Source: Marilutibacter maris
GTDB taxonomy: Bacteria > Pseudomonadota > Gammaproteobacteria > Xanthomonadales > Xanthomonadaceae
NCBI RefSeq assembly: GCF_006546735.2
Contig: NZ_VICD02000278.1
Span: 1 to 43,153, forward strand
Length of the DNA: 43,153 nt
Direction: 5' to 3'
Shown: one piece after another, positions 10,191-18,749 of the stretch
Position numbering within the stretch: the stretch's first letter is position 1
How the letters are laid out: the number at the start of each line of letters is the position of its first letter
Made by a program: the position numbers and the translations under genes
Notes under the pieces: generated by a model
The model's input: only the letters and a program-made list of their open reading frames with translations
Database searches by the model: none
What the model was told of the DNA's origin: nothing

Positions 10191-10261
10191 CCGTAGGAGC
10201 GGCGTAAGCCGCGATGGGCGTTCATGGGAAAGCTTCATCGCGGCTTACGCCGCTCCTACGG
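10191..10261. repeat. Inverted pair of GTAG-type REP elements (perfect 26-bp arms)
   Basis: Bases 10191-10216 are the exact reverse complement of 10236-10261, separated by 19 bases. Each arm carries GTAG followed by a small palindrome of the form GAGCGGC-GTAA-GCCGC. This is the architecture of REP elements moved by REP-associated tyrosine transposases (RAYT/TnpA-REP) and of the GTAG repeats (SMAG) known from Stenotrophomonas. Two REPs head to head make a BIME-like unit. No RAYT gene is present in the window, so any mobilisation would be in trans. Confidence 0.85.
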
Positions 10262-10751
10262 GGCCCTGCCGTGATGCTGTGGATTCGCAGCCCCCCTCCC
10301 GGCGCTCCTGAGGACGCTTCGGCAACCGACTCCCTGCGCTTCGAGGCTCGCCTCCTGAACGCTCAGTCAGCAATCCCTACGTGCTCGCCGACCACATGAA
10401 ACCAAATAAAAACATATAGATAGACGACAGAAGATCGACTTCCAGCCCGACTCCAACGGCTCCGTCAAGCCTCCCTTGTTCACGCAGCGTTTATCAAAGC
10501 GCCGCTACCTTGCGCCAACTTTTGCTGCCGCCCCTCTTGCGGCCACCCACACCGACCCGCGTTCTGCGGCCCGGTGTCCGGGGGCAAAGCGCGCCACAGA
10601 GCCGCCGCCCTTAGTAATGCGATTTCCGCACCCTGCCCGGTTGTCCCATCGCCGCGCTCGGAAACAACGCCATGTCGTTCAGTACCAGGAGTCAACGCCC
10701 CGCAGGGGGTGGACGCCCGAGTGCGGTCGACGCAACGAAGTTGGAGTTCAC
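10262..10751. other. 490-bp non-coding stretch with an AT-rich patch
   Basis: I see no credible gene. Short open frames here lack coding composition or recognisable motifs. Around 10395-10430 base use turns markedly AT-rich (AAATAAAAACATATAGATAG), unlike anything nearby. This could be a promoter or a remnant of inserted DNA. The end of the stretch carries GGAG seven bases before the hydrolase start codon. Confidence 0.4.
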
Positions 10752-11216
10752 ATGAAACTGGCATGGATCCTCTGGCTGGCATCGGTATTGCCGCCAAACG
10801 CCGCCGACTCGCTCTGCCTGAGCACCACGCTGTACCTGGAAGCCCGCGACCAGTCCGTGCGCGGCCAGCAGGCGGTCGCCGAGGTCGCCCTGCGCCGTCG
10901 CGACAGCGGCCTGTGGGGCGACAGCGTCTGCGAGGTCGTGACCGCCCGCAAGCAGTTCGCGCCGACCATCGTTTCGCCGAACACCCGCCTCAGCAATGTC
11001 GAGGCCTGGGGCGAAGCGGTCACCGTCGCCCTGGAGGCCGAGCGCAACTGGGCGCTGCCGGCCGGCGAGCGCCAGGAGGTCGTGCCCGGCGCGAGCCACT
11101 TCCTCGCCCACAAGATCGCCAGCCCGAGCTGGCGCAACGCCTACCAGGTCGCGCAGATCGGCGACCATACCTTCCTCAAGGTGCAGACGCTGAAGCCGCG
11201 CGGACCGAAGTCGTAA
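10752..11216 (+). CDS. SleB/CwlJ-like cell-wall hydrolase
   Basis: 154 aa. A short signal peptide (MKLAWILWLASVLPPNAADS) is followed by a Hydrolase_2 domain with family landmarks: LYLEARDQSVRGQQAVAEVA, a VCEVV..KQFAP block, W..A...AL helix, GASHFLA and the C-terminal IGDHTFLK. Homologues are lytic transglycosylase-like enzymes acting on peptidoglycan in spores, phages and many Gram-negative bacteria. The usual EARGE signature reads EARDQ here, so the second acidic residue is missing and activity is uncertain. The ATG at 10752 has a GGAG site at seven bases. No phage genes surround it, so a resident periplasmic remodelling enzyme is likelier than an endolysin. Confidence 0.82.
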   Translation: MKLAWILWLASVLPPNAADSLCLSTTLYLEARDQSVRGQQAVAEVALRRRDSGLWGDSVCEVVTARKQFAPTIVSPNTRLSNVEAWGEAVTVALEAERNWALPAGERQEVVPGASHFLAHKIASPSWRNAYQVAQIGDHTFLKVQTLKPRGPKS

Positions 11217-11318
11217 GCGCCGCGGGCGCGACGCAACGTTCCGCCGCGGGCATTGAGCGGCAATCGACGGGTCGGCGATAGTAGCCGGCCCGTTCTCGTT
11301 TCCGCCGCGGAGCGCCCG

Positions 11319-11930
11319 ATGAAGCTTTATACCAAGCCTGGTGCCTGTTCGACCGCCGGCCACATCGCCCTGCACTGGACCGGGCAGCCGTTCGAGGTCG
11401 AGATCCTCGACAAGAACACGATGAAGGCGCCGGCCTTTCTCGCGATCAATCCGGCCGGCGCGGTACCCGCGATCGTCGACGGCGATTTCGTGCTGACCCA
11501 GAACGCCGCGATCATGGGCTATATCGCCGACACCCACCCCGAGGCCGGCCTTGCCGGCGACGGCAGCGCGCGCCAACGCGCCGAGGCCGCCCGCTGGCTG
11601 GCCTTCGTCAACTCCGACCTGCATCCGGCATTCAAGCCGCTGTTCGCGCCCGCGCAGTTCAGCGTCGATGCCGACGGCCACGACGCGGTGCGCCAGGCCG
11701 CCCACAAGCGTCTGCGCGGGCTGTTCGAGAGCGCCGACCGGCAGTTGCGGGACCGCGACTGGCTGGCCGGCTTCCGCAGCTTCGCCGACCCCTACTTCTA
11801 CATCACCCTGCGCTGGGCCGGCGGCCTGAAGGTCGACCTGTCCGGGCTCGAAAACCTGTCCGCCTTCAAGCAGCGGATGGACGCCGATCCCGGGGTGCGC
11901 GCGGCACTGGAGGCCGAAGGCCTGTCCTGA
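11319..11930 (+). CDS. Glutathione S-transferase (beta-class-like)
   Basis: 203 aa. The N-terminal thioredoxin-fold domain begins MKLYTKPGACSTAGHIAL, with Cys10 in the position used by beta-class bacterial GSTs. The glutathione-binding loop NPAGAVPAIVDGDFVLTQ (cis-Pro in VPA) and NAAIMGYIAD follow. The C-terminal helical domain has the N-capping motif around SFADPYFYITL. It conjugates glutathione to electrophiles or acts as a thiol-disulfide enzyme in the cytosol. The start at 11319 is preceded by GGAGCGCCCG. It stands alone on the plus strand, convergent with the ion-channel gene 54 bp downstream. Confidence 0.93.
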   Translation: MKLYTKPGACSTAGHIALHWTGQPFEVEILDKNTMKAPAFLAINPAGAVPAIVDGDFVLTQNAAIMGYIADTHPEAGLAGDGSARQRAEAARWLAFVNSDLHPAFKPLFAPAQFSVDADGHDAVRQAAHKRLRGLFESADRQLRDRDWLAGFRSFADPYFYITLRWAGGLKVDLSGLENLSAFKQRMDADPGVRAALEAEGLS

Positions 11931-11984
11931 GCCGTCCACGCGCCGCTGGCCGCGCACCGGGGCGAATCCGCAGCCGGCGCGCCC

Positions 11985-12440
11985 TCAGCGGTCGCGGTCC
12001 TTCCAGTACTGGGTCATCTCCAGATAGGTGAACGAGGCCGACCAGGTGATCAGCATCAGGCCGACCAGGGCCTCGGTACCGGTCAGCAGCCGGATCGGCC
12101 CCACCGGCACCATGTCGCCGAAGCCGACGGTGGTGTAGACCATCGCCGAGAAGTACACGGTGTCGAACAGGTTGTCGTGATGCATGCCATGGACCTCGCC
12201 GACCCCGGCGAGGTTCAGCAGCAGGTAGTAGGCCAGGCCGAACACCCAGATCTCGACCACGTGCAGCAACAGCAGCCACAGGTATACCGCGACCAGGCGA
12301 CGACGGCCGGCCCCCTCGGCGTGGCGCCGGTTGTGGGCGACGATCCGGCTCAGCATCTCGTAGTGCAGCAGGATCACGATCCCGACCACGGCGATCGTGG
12401 TGCAGGCGATGATCAGGTTGGTCGGCCAGTCCTCGTACAT
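11985..12440 (-). CDS. Two-TM ion channel (Ion_trans_2, potassium-type selectivity filter)
   Basis: 151 aa. Hydrophobic segments lie at about residues 8-27 and 52-78. A pore loop with the potassium filter YTTVGFGD follows, then a last helix (LLTGTEALVGLMLITWSASF). No cytoplasmic RCK domain is present, so regulation must come from elsewhere or from the membrane. The start MYEDWPTN at 12440 has GGAGCGATGGG in front; a TTG ten codons upstream is possible but less likely. A strong terminator lies between it and prpC, so it may be expressed separately or by read-through. Confidence 0.85.
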   Translation of the reverse strand: MYEDWPTNLIIACTTIAVVGIVILLHYEMLSRIVAHNRRHAEGAGRRRLVAVYLWLLLLHVVEIWVFGLAYYLLLNLAGVGEVHGMHHDNLFDTVYFSAMVYTTVGFGDMVPVGPIRLLTGTEALVGLMLITWSASFTYLEMTQYWKDRDR

Positions 12441-12459
12441 CCCATCGCTCCGCGAGTCG

Positions 12460-12498
12460 AATAGCGTCAAACGAGAAAGGGCCCGGCATGCCGGGCCC
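12460..12498 (-). terminator. Intrinsic terminator after prpC
   Basis: A perfect 20-bp palindrome (12479-12498, GGGCCCGGCA and its complement) sits 20 bases past the prpC stop. In the direction of transcription it is followed by CTTTCTCGTTT. It fits a rho-independent terminator, though the T run is interrupted. Confidence 0.75.
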
Positions 12499-12518
12499 CC
12501 GTCACCGTCCGTGCGCGC

Positions 12519-13688
12519 TCAGCGCTTGTCGATCGCCACGTACTCGCGATCCTCCGGACCGGTGTAGTTCGCACTCGGCCGGATGATCTTGCCATCCTCG
12601 CGCTGTTCGATCACGTGCGCGCTCCAGCCGGTGGTGCGGGCGATCACGAACAGCGGGGTGAACATCGGCGTCGGGATGCCCATCATGTGATAGGCGGACG
12701 CGCTGTACCAGTCGAGGTTCGGGAACATCTTCTTGGTGTCCATCATCAGGTTCTCGATGCGCTCGGACACGTCGAACAGGGTCTGGTTGCCACCGTCCTC
12801 GCACAGCTTGCGGCTGATCTCCTTGATGATCGGATTGCGCGGATCGCCGATCGTGTAGACCGGGTGGCCGAAGCCGATGATGATCTCCTTGCGCTCCATC
12901 CGCGCGCGGATGTCGGCCTCGGCCTCGTCGGCGCTGTTGTAGCGGCTGATGATGTCCATCGCCACTTCGTTGGCGCCGCCGTGCTTGGGCCCGCGCAGCG
13001 CGCCGATCGCGCCGGTGATGCACGAGTGCAGGTCCGAGCAGGTGCCGGCGATCACCCGCGCGGTGAAGGTCGAGGCGTTGAACTCATGCTCGGCGTAGAG
13101 CACCAGCGACTTGTCCAGCGACTCGGCCTGCAGCGCGCTGGGCGGTTCGCCGTGCAGCAGGTGCAGGAAGTGCGCGGCGACGCTGTCGTCGTCGGTCTCC
13201 ACGTCGATGCGGCGACCGTTGCGGGTGAAGTGCCACCAGTAAAGCAGCATAGAACCGAAGCTGGCGATCAGCTTGTCGGCGATGTCGCGCGCCTCGCTGG
13301 CCGGATGGCCTTCGCGCTCGGGCAGCACCGTGCCCAGCACCGAGCAGCCGGTGCGCAGCACGTCCATCGGATGCGCGTTGGCCGGCACCAGCTCCAGCGC
13401 CTCGGCGACGATCGCGGGCAGGCCGCGCAGGCGCTTGAGCTTGGCCTTGTAGGCGTTCAACTGCGACACCGTCGGCAGCACGCCGTGGACCAGCAGGTGG
13501 GAAACCTCCTCGAAGCTGGACCGGGTCGCCAGGTCGTGGATGTCGTAGCCGCGGTAGTGCAGGTCGTTGCCGCTGCGGCCGACCGTGCACAGGGCGGTGT
13601 TGCCGGCGGCGGTGCCGCTCAGGGCGACGGACTTCTTCGGCTTGGGAGCCGCCGCTTGGGCGGTGTCGGGAGTCGCGGCCTTGGTCAT
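12519..13688 (-). CDS. prpC: 2-methylcitrate synthase
   Basis: 389 aa, identical in length to E. coli PrpC. It condenses propionyl-CoA with oxaloacetate to 2-methylcitrate. Citrate-synthase landmarks are present: [12 protein letters not shown] near the N-terminus, the His motif [13 protein letters not shown], the catalytic His in [16 protein letters not shown], and the C-terminal Asp/Arg region [18 protein letters not shown]. The start MTKAATPD at 13688 has AGGAG seven bases upstream, with a low-complexity Ala/Lys/Pro leader before the core; a frame upstream adds a nonconserved 39 residues. It is the last of the prpE-prpB-prpC run and ends at an intrinsic terminator. The methylcitrate dehydratase gene is not adjacent. 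Confidence 0.95.
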   Translation of the reverse strand: MTKAATPDTAQAAAPKPKKSVALSGTAAGNTALCTVGRSGNDLHYRGYDIHDLATRSSFEEVSHLLVHGVLPTVSQLNAYKAKLKRLRGLPAIVAEALELVPANAHPMDVLRTGCSVLGTVLPEREGHPASEARDIADKLIASFGSMLLYWWHFTRNGRRIDVETDDDSVAAHFLHLLHGEPPSALQAESLDKSLVLYAEHEFNASTFTARVIAGTCSDLHSCITGAIGALRGPKHGGANEVAMDIISRYNSADEAEADIRARMERKEIIIGFGHPVYTIGDPRNPIIKEISRKLCEDGGNQTLFDVSERIENLMMDTKKMFPNLDWYSASAYHMMGIPTPMFTPLFVIARTTGWSAHVIEQREDGKIIRPSANYTGPEDREYVAIDKR

Positions 13689-13992
13689 CGTGGTTCTCCT
13701 GCTTGGCGAAGCTGGTGGAGGGCCTGCGGGCCGATGGACGGTGTGTTCCGCCCTATCGCCGGCTGGCCGGTGTGGGTCGACCCGGGCGTTGTCCCGGAAT
13801 GACAACGCTCAGGCCTGGATGCGACCGGTGGGTCGCACCGGCTGCGGCTGCGCCACGCGCCTGCCGCAGCCGGAGGGCGGACGGACGCGCCGGCGGAGAT
13901 CGATGCAGGGGGCCCGCAAGGCGGGAGTCTGTTCGCTCCGTCGGCCGACCTTCGCGCCGTGGGTTCAGAGCCTCAAGTTCAGAACCTCAAGC
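13689..13992. promoter_or_regulatory. prpB-prpC intercistronic region with stem-loop and tandem repeat
   Basis: 304 bases without a gene. A 10-bp perfect inverted repeat (13838-13847 with 13864-13873, 16-base loop) lies in the middle. Next to the prpB stop is a tandem 14-mer: TTCAGAGCCTCAAG (13964-13977) then TTCAGAACCTCAAG (13978-13991), with a degenerate third copy running into the stop codon. The gap is wide for a co-transcribed pair, so prpC may have its own promoter; I could not assign one. Confidence 0.5.
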
Positions 13993-14880
13993 TCAGGACT
14001 TGCCGTCGGCGAACAGCGCGTCGAGCTTGTCCTCGTAGGCGTGATAGCCGAGGAAGTCGTACAGCTCGGCCCGCGTCTGCAAGGTGTCGATGATGTTCTT
14101 CTGCGTGCCCTCTCGACGCACGGTCTCGTAGAAGTTCAGCGCCGCCTTGTTCATCGCCCGGTAGGCGCCGCAGCAGTACAGGGCGATGTCGACGCCGGCC
14201 TCGCCAAGCTCCTCGGTGGTGAAGAACGGGGTCGATCCGAACTCGGTCAGGTTGGCCAGGATCGGCACCTTCACCGCGGCCTTGAAGCGGCGATAGTCGT
14301 CCAGCGTCTTCATCGCCTCGGGGAAGATCATGTCGGCGCCGGCTTCGACGTAGGCCACCGCGCGCTCGATCGCGCTGTCGATGCCCTCGGAAGCGGCGGC
14401 GTCGGTGCGCGCCATGATCACGAAGCCGGCGTCGGTGCGCGCATCGACCGCGGCCTTGACCCGGTCGACCATCTCGGCCTTCGGCACCACTTCCTTGCCC
14501 GGACGATGGCCGCAGCGCTTCTGCCCGACCTGGTCCTCCATGTGCACGGCGGCGACGCCGACGTTGATGAAGGACCGGACCGTGCGGGCGATGTTGAAGG
14601 CGCCGCCCCAGCCGGTGTCGATGTCGACCAGCAACGGCATGTCGGTGGCGTCGACGATGCGGCGCGCGTCGGTGAGCACGTCCTCCATGGTGCTGATGCC
14701 CAGGTCGGGCATGCCCAGCGAGTTGGCGGCGACGCCGCCTCCGGACAGGTACAGCGCCTTGTAGCCGACCCGCTTGGCCATCAGGCCGGCGTAGGCGGTG
14801 ATCGCGCCCATCACCTGCAGCGGGGACTCTTCGGAGACGGCGGCGCGGAAACGCGCGCCCCGGGAATGTGCGTTGGTCAT
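13993..14880 (-). CDS. prpB: 2-methylisocitrate lyase
   Basis: 295 aa (E. coli PrpB 296). It cleaves 2-methylisocitrate to pyruvate and succinate in the methylcitrate cycle. Isocitrate-lyase superfamily landmarks are present: the catalytic-Cys loop KRCGHRPGK, the magnesium-binding [15 protein letters not shown], and [12 protein letters not shown] near the C-terminal lid. [16 protein letters not shown] near residue 55 is typical of PrpB. The ATG at 14880 is preceded by GAGGAG. It lies 90 bp after prpE and 304 bp before prpC on the same strand. Confidence 0.96.
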   Translation of the reverse strand: MTNAHSRGARFRAAVSEESPLQVMGAITAYAGLMAKRVGYKALYLSGGGVAANSLGMPDLGISTMEDVLTDARRIVDATDMPLLVDIDTGWGGAFNIARTVRSFINVGVAAVHMEDQVGQKRCGHRPGKEVVPKAEMVDRVKAAVDARTDAGFVIMARTDAAASEGIDSAIERAVAYVEAGADMIFPEAMKTLDDYRRFKAAVKVPILANLTEFGSTPFFTTEELGEAGVDIALYCCGAYRAMNKAALNFYETVRREGTQKNIIDTLQTRAELYDFLGYHAYEDKLDALFADGKS

Positions 14881-14970
14881 GGCATCTCCTCGTGGGTCCG
14901 CCATTCTATCCGACCCGGCCCGGTCGCCGGTCCGGCCCCGCCCCCTGACGGTCCCGCTCAGTCGCCCGGC

Positions 14971-16857
14971 TCAGCCGCCTGAATCCGCGCCCCGCTCCAG
15001 CGCCCGGCGCACCTCATCCAGGGCTCCGGGGTCGTCCAGGGTCGACAGATCGCCCGGATCGCGCTGCTCGGCCAGGGCCTGCAGCGAGCGGCGCAACAAC
15101 TTGCCGGAACGGGTCTTCGGCAACGCGCCGACCACGTAGACCCGGGCCGGCCGCGCCACCGCGCCGAGCTGCTCGACCACCCGCGCGCGCATGCCCTCGG
15201 CCGCGGCCGCGGCGTCGCCCTCGCGCAGGGTCGCGAACACCACCGGCACCTGCCCCTTCAAGGCGTCGTGGACGCCGATCACCGCCGCCTCGGCGACGCT
15301 GGGATGGGTCGAGCAGGACTCCTCGATCTCGCGGGTGCCGAGCCGGTGTCCGGCGACGTTGATCACGTCGTCGGTGCGGCCGAGGATGAAGGTGTAGCCG
15401 TCCTCGTCGCGGATCGCCCAGTCCAGCGAGCTGTACAGCAGCTCCTTGAAATGGCTGAAATAGCTCTGCATGAAGCGCGCGTCGTCGCCCCAGACCGTGG
15501 TCAGGCAGCCCGGCGGCAGCGGTGGCTCGATCACCAGCACGCCCTTCTCGCCCGCACCGACATCGGCCCCACTGACGTCGTCGATCACCCGCAGCCGATA
15601 GCCCGGCGCCGGCAGCCCCGGCGATCCGAACTTGACCGGTTTCATGTCCAGCCCCGGCATCAGCGACAGCACCGGCCAGCCGGTCTCGGTCTGCCAGTAG
15701 TTGTCGATGATGGTCTTGCCGATGCCGTCGGTGATCCAGTGCGCGGTCGGCTCGTCCAGCGGCTCGCCGGCCAGGAACAGCCATTGCAGCTGCGACAGGT
15801 CGTGCTTCTTCAGCCAGGCCGCATCCTGCTTCTTCAACACGCGGATGCCGGTCGGCGAGGAGAACATCGTGCGCACACCGTACTTCTCGCAGATCGACCA
15901 CCACACACCGGGATCGGGATTCGTCGGCAGCCCCTCGTAGAGGATCGAGGTCGCGCCGACGATCAGCGGCCCGTAGACGTTGTAGGAATGCCCGACCGCC
16001 CAGCCGACATCGGAGGTGGAGAACATCACCTGGCCGGCACGGACGTCGTAGATCGACCACATCGACAACGCCAGCGCCACCGCATAGCCGCCGACGTCGC
16101 GCTGCACGCCCTTGGGCTTGCCGGTGGTGCCGGAGGTATACAGCAGATAGCTGGGTTCGTTCGATTCCAGCCATTCCACCTCCACGCGTGCGCCGGCATG
16201 CGCGGCACGCAGTGCGTCGTAGTCGACATCGCGGCCCTCGACCCGGCTCGCGTCCGGGTCCAGTCCGCGCGACACCATCAGCACGTGCGGCGGCGGATGC
16301 TGCGCCTCGGTGCAGGCGGCATCGACCAGGGGCTTGTACGCGATCACCTTGCCGCCGCGCATGCCGGCGTCGGCGCAGATCAGCAGCTTCGGCCGCGCGT
16401 CGTCGATGCGCAGGGCCAGGTTGTGCGAGGCGAAACCGCCGAACACCACCGAGTGCACCGCGCCGATGCGCGCGCAGGCGAGCATCGCGAATACCGCCTC
16501 GGCCATGTTCGGCATGTAGATCACCACCCGGTCGCCGCGACCGACATCGAGCGACTTGAGCATCGAAGCGAACACGTTGACCTCGTCGAACAGCTCGCGA
16601 TAACTGATCTCACGGGTAACGCCGGTCTCGCTGGAGATCGCCACCAGCGCCAGCTGTTCGCCACGGGCATCGAGATGACGGTCGACCGCGTTGTGGCACA
16701 GATTGGTGGTGCCGCCGGAGAACCAGCGCCGGAACGGCGGATCGCGGTAGTCGAGGATCTTCTGCGGCGGCGTGTGCCAGTCGATGGCCCGGGCCTGCTC
16801 CGCCCAGAAGCCTTCCGGATCGTCGATCGAACGCTGGTGGAACGCCTCGTAGCGCAT
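14971..16857 (-). CDS. prpE: Propionyl-CoA synthetase (propionate--CoA ligase)
   Basis: 628 aa, exactly the E. coli PrpE length. It activates propionate via propionyl-AMP, feeding PrpC. ANL-superfamily motifs are intact: P-loop YTSGTTGKPKGV (about residue 245), YWQTETGWP, the hinge GRTDDVINVAGHRL, and the C-terminal catalytic, acetylatable Lys in PKTRSGKLLRR. The N-terminus YEAFHQRSIDDPEGFWAEQA is a typical acyl-CoA synthetase cap. Acetyl-CoA synthetase is the alternative; context with prpB/prpC and length favour PrpE. The start at 16857 has only a weak AAGG site. It is the first of the propionate run, 100 bp after rluA. Confidence 0.92.
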   Translation of the reverse strand: MRYEAFHQRSIDDPEGFWAEQARAIDWHTPPQKILDYRDPPFRRWFSGGTTNLCHNAVDRHLDARGEQLALVAISSETGVTREISYRELFDEVNVFASMLKSLDVGRGDRVVIYMPNMAEAVFAMLACARIGAVHSVVFGGFASHNLALRIDDARPKLLICADAGMRGGKVIAYKPLVDAACTEAQHPPPHVLMVSRGLDPDASRVEGRDVDYDALRAAHAGARVEVEWLESNEPSYLLYTSGTTGKPKGVQRDVGGYAVALALSMWSIYDVRAGQVMFSTSDVGWAVGHSYNVYGPLIVGATSILYEGLPTNPDPGVWWSICEKYGVRTMFSSPTGIRVLKKQDAAWLKKHDLSQLQWLFLAGEPLDEPTAHWITDGIGKTIIDNYWQTETGWPVLSLMPGLDMKPVKFGSPGLPAPGYRLRVIDDVSGADVGAGEKGVLVIEPPLPPGCLTTVWGDDARFMQSYFSHFKELLYSSLDWAIRDEDGYTFILGRTDDVINVAGHRLGTREIEESCSTHPSVAEAAVIGVHDALKGQVPVVFATLREGDAAAAAEGMRARVVEQLGAVARPARVYVVGALPKTRSGKLLRRSLQALAEQRDPGDLSTLDDPGALDEVRRALERGADSGG

Positions 16858-16957
16858 GTCGGCAGCCTTGGAGAACGATGCCCCTAGCCTAGGCCGCCGC
16901 CGGCACGGCTTCATTCGGACTTTGGTCGATGCCACCGCGGCGGCATGCGAACGCGTC

Positions 16958-17605
16958 TCAGAACGGCGCGGCGCTGTCGAAGGCCACCGGCTCGCCGCTG
17001 GCCGGGTGCGCGAACGACAGCCGGCTGGCATGCAGGCACACACGCTCGGCCGCCGCCGCGCCGTACATCGTGTCGCCGACGATCGGGTGGCCGATGCTGG
17101 CCAGATGCAGGCGCAACTGGTGGCTGCGACCGGTGACCGGTTCCAGCTCGAGCCGGCTGGTGTCGCTCTCGCGGGTATCCGGCCCGCCTGCTCGGGAACC
17201 ATGCCCCAGCCGCCGCCATCGGGTGAGTGCCGGCTTGCCGGTCTCGAAATCGACCTTCTGCTTGGGCCGGTTCGGCCAGTCGCAGATCAACGGCAGCGCG
17301 ACCTCCCCCGCGGCCTCCTCGACGCGGCCCTCGACCACCGCGACATAGCGCTTGGATACCTGGCGCCGTTCGAACTGCTTCGCCAGCGCCCGCTGCATGT
17401 CCTTGCCCCGCGCGAACACCATCAGACCGCTGGTGACCTGGTCGAGGCGATGCACGGTCAACGCATCCGGGTAGGACGCCTGCAACCGCGACACCACGCA
17501 GTCCTGGTTCTCCGGCAACCGCCCCGGCACCGACAGCAGACCGGCCGGTTTCTCGATCACCAGCAGGTGGGCATCGGCGTGGATGACGACGATGTCGGCG
17601 CTCAT
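16958..17605 (-). CDS. rluA: Pseudouridine synthase, RluA type
   Basis: 215 aa, close to E. coli RluA (219), with no S4 domain, which argues against RluC/RluD. The catalytic Asp55 sits in HRLDQVTSGL. VIEKPAGLLSVPG and GRSHQLRLHLASIGHPIVGD are the other conserved blocks. RluA isomerises U746 in 23S rRNA and U32 in some tRNAs; the exact specificity here is inferred from size. A short Arg/Gly-rich insertion (around residues 140-155) precedes the TSRLELEPVTG strand. The start MSADIVVIHA at 17605 fits the family; the upstream reading frame is Arg/Pro-rich and not conserved. It lies between mdh and prpE, preceded by the mdh terminator. Confidence 0.9.
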   Translation of the reverse strand: MSADIVVIHADAHLLVIEKPAGLLSVPGRLPENQDCVVSRLQASYPDALTVHRLDQVTSGLMVFARGKDMQRALAKQFERRQVSKRYVAVVEGRVEEAAGEVALPLICDWPNRPKQKVDFETGKPALTRWRRLGHGSRAGGPDTRESDTSRLELEPVTGRSHQLRLHLASIGHPIVGDTMYGAAAAERVCLHASRLSFAHPASGEPVAFDSAAPF

Positions 17606-17649
17606 CGGCTTGTGGGGCACCGGATACCACCGGATACGGCGACCCGAAA

Positions 17650-17675
17650 CAGGACGGGGCGGCCGAAGCCGCCCC
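17650..17675 (-). terminator. Intrinsic terminator after mdh
   Basis: An 8-bp GC stem (17656-17663 with 17668-17675) is capped on the transcript by the stable tetraloop UUCG and followed by GTCCTGTTTC. It lies 30 bases past the mdh stop. The T run is short, but stem and loop are classic. Confidence 0.7.
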
Positions 17676-17705
17676 GCCGGAAATCCCGATGCCGGGAGTC
17701 CATCG

Positions 17706-18689
17706 TCAAAGCAGATGCGCGACGCCGGCACGCTCTTCCTCGAGCTCGGCGAGGGTCTTGTCCATCGCCGCGCGGCTGAACTCGTCGACCGGCAGGTCGG
17801 TGACGCGGACGTACTCGCCGTTCGCGCAGGTCACCGGCACGCCGTAGATCACGCCTTCGGGAATGCCGTAGCTGCCGTCGGACGGCACGCCCATCGTCAC
17901 CCACTTGCCGTCGGTGCCCAGCACCCAGTCGTGGATGTGGTCGATCGCGGCATTGGCGGCCGAGGCGGCCGAGGACAGGCCGCGCGCCTCGATGATCGCG
18001 GCGCCGCGCTTGCCGACCTGCGGGATGAAGGTGTTCGCGTTCCAGTCGGCGTCGCCGATCTTGTCCTTCAGCGACTCGCCGCCGACGGTGGCGAAGCGGT
18101 AGTCCGGGTACATGGTCGGGCTGTGGTTGCCCCACACGACCATCTTCTCGATGTCGCCGACGGCGACGCCGGCCTTGCCGGCCAGCTGGCTCAGCGCGCG
18201 GTTGTGATCCAGGCGCAGCATCGCGGTGAAGTTCCTCGCGGGCAGATCCGGGGCCGACTTCATCGCGATGTAGGCGTTGGTGTTGGCCGGGTTGCCGACC
18301 ACCAGCACCTTGACGTCGCGGCTGGCGACCTTGTTCAGCGCGGCGCCCTGGGCGGTGAAGATCTTGGCGTTCTCAAGCAGCAGGTCCTTGCGCTCCATGC
18401 CCGGGCCGCGCGGACGCGCGCCGACCAGCAGGGCGATGTCGGCGTCCTTGAACGCGACCTCGGCGTCGTCGGTACCGACCATGCCGGCCAGCAGCGGGAA
18501 CGCGCAGTCCTCCAGCTCCATCATCACGCCCTTGAGCGCGGCCTGGGCCTTCTCCATCGGCAGCTCGAGCAGCTGCAGGATCACCGGCTGATCCTTGCCG
18601 AGCATCTCGCCGGAGGCGATGCGGAACAGCAGCGAATAGCCGATCTGGCCGGCAGCACCGGTAACGGCAACGCGGACGGGGGTTTTCAT
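17706..18689 (-). CDS. mdh: Malate dehydrogenase
   Basis: 327 aa, of the cytoplasmic-type group common in beta- and gammaproteobacteria. It interconverts malate and oxaloacetate with NAD in the TCA cycle. NAD-binding [20 protein letters not shown] begins at residue 10. The substrate Arg loop [24 protein letters not shown], and the catalytic His in [11 protein letters not shown] are all present. The start at 18689 has AAGGAACTACCG. It lies downstream of an aspartate-type aminotransferase and a glutaredoxin-like gene, so oxaloacetate made by Mdh could be aminated or feed PrpC nearby; this link is an inference from gene order. Confidence 0.97.
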   Translation of the reverse strand: MKTPVRVAVTGAAGQIGYSLLFRIASGEMLGKDQPVILQLLELPMEKAQAALKGVMMELEDCAFPLLAGMVGTDDAEVAFKDADIALLVGARPRGPGMERKDLLLENAKIFTAQGAALNKVASRDVKVLVVGNPANTNAYIAMKSAPDLPARNFTAMLRLDHNRALSQLAGKAGVAVGDIEKMVVWGNHSPTMYPDYRFATVGGESLKDKIGDADWNANTFIPQVGKRGAAIIEARGLSSAASAANAAIDHIHDWVLGTDGKWVTMGVPSDGSYGIPEGVIYGVPVTCANGEYVRVTDLPVDEFSRAAMDKTLAELEEERAGVAHLL

Positions 18690-18749
18690 CGGTAGTTCCT
18701 TGCGTTTGACTGGGGGTGTGGCGAATCGTTCGTGCGGGCCGCGCCGACG

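Noticed and set aside
10058-10261. CRISPR array or IS element
   Set aside because: No regular direct repeats with spacers, no cas or transposase gene, no target-site duplication; inverted-repeat hairpins instead.
10214-10399. Short open frame beginning inside the REP repeat
   Set aside because: Starts in a repeat loop, composition not coding-like, ends in the AT-rich patch.
10480-10797. 105-codon open frame on the minus strand in the gap before the hydrolase
   Set aside because: Overlaps the hydrolase start, lacks a ribosome site and family features; more likely chance in GC-rich DNA.
10752-11216. Phage endolysin, hinting at a prophage
   Set aside because: No holin, tail, integrase or terminase gene nearby, and a host-type signal peptide is present.
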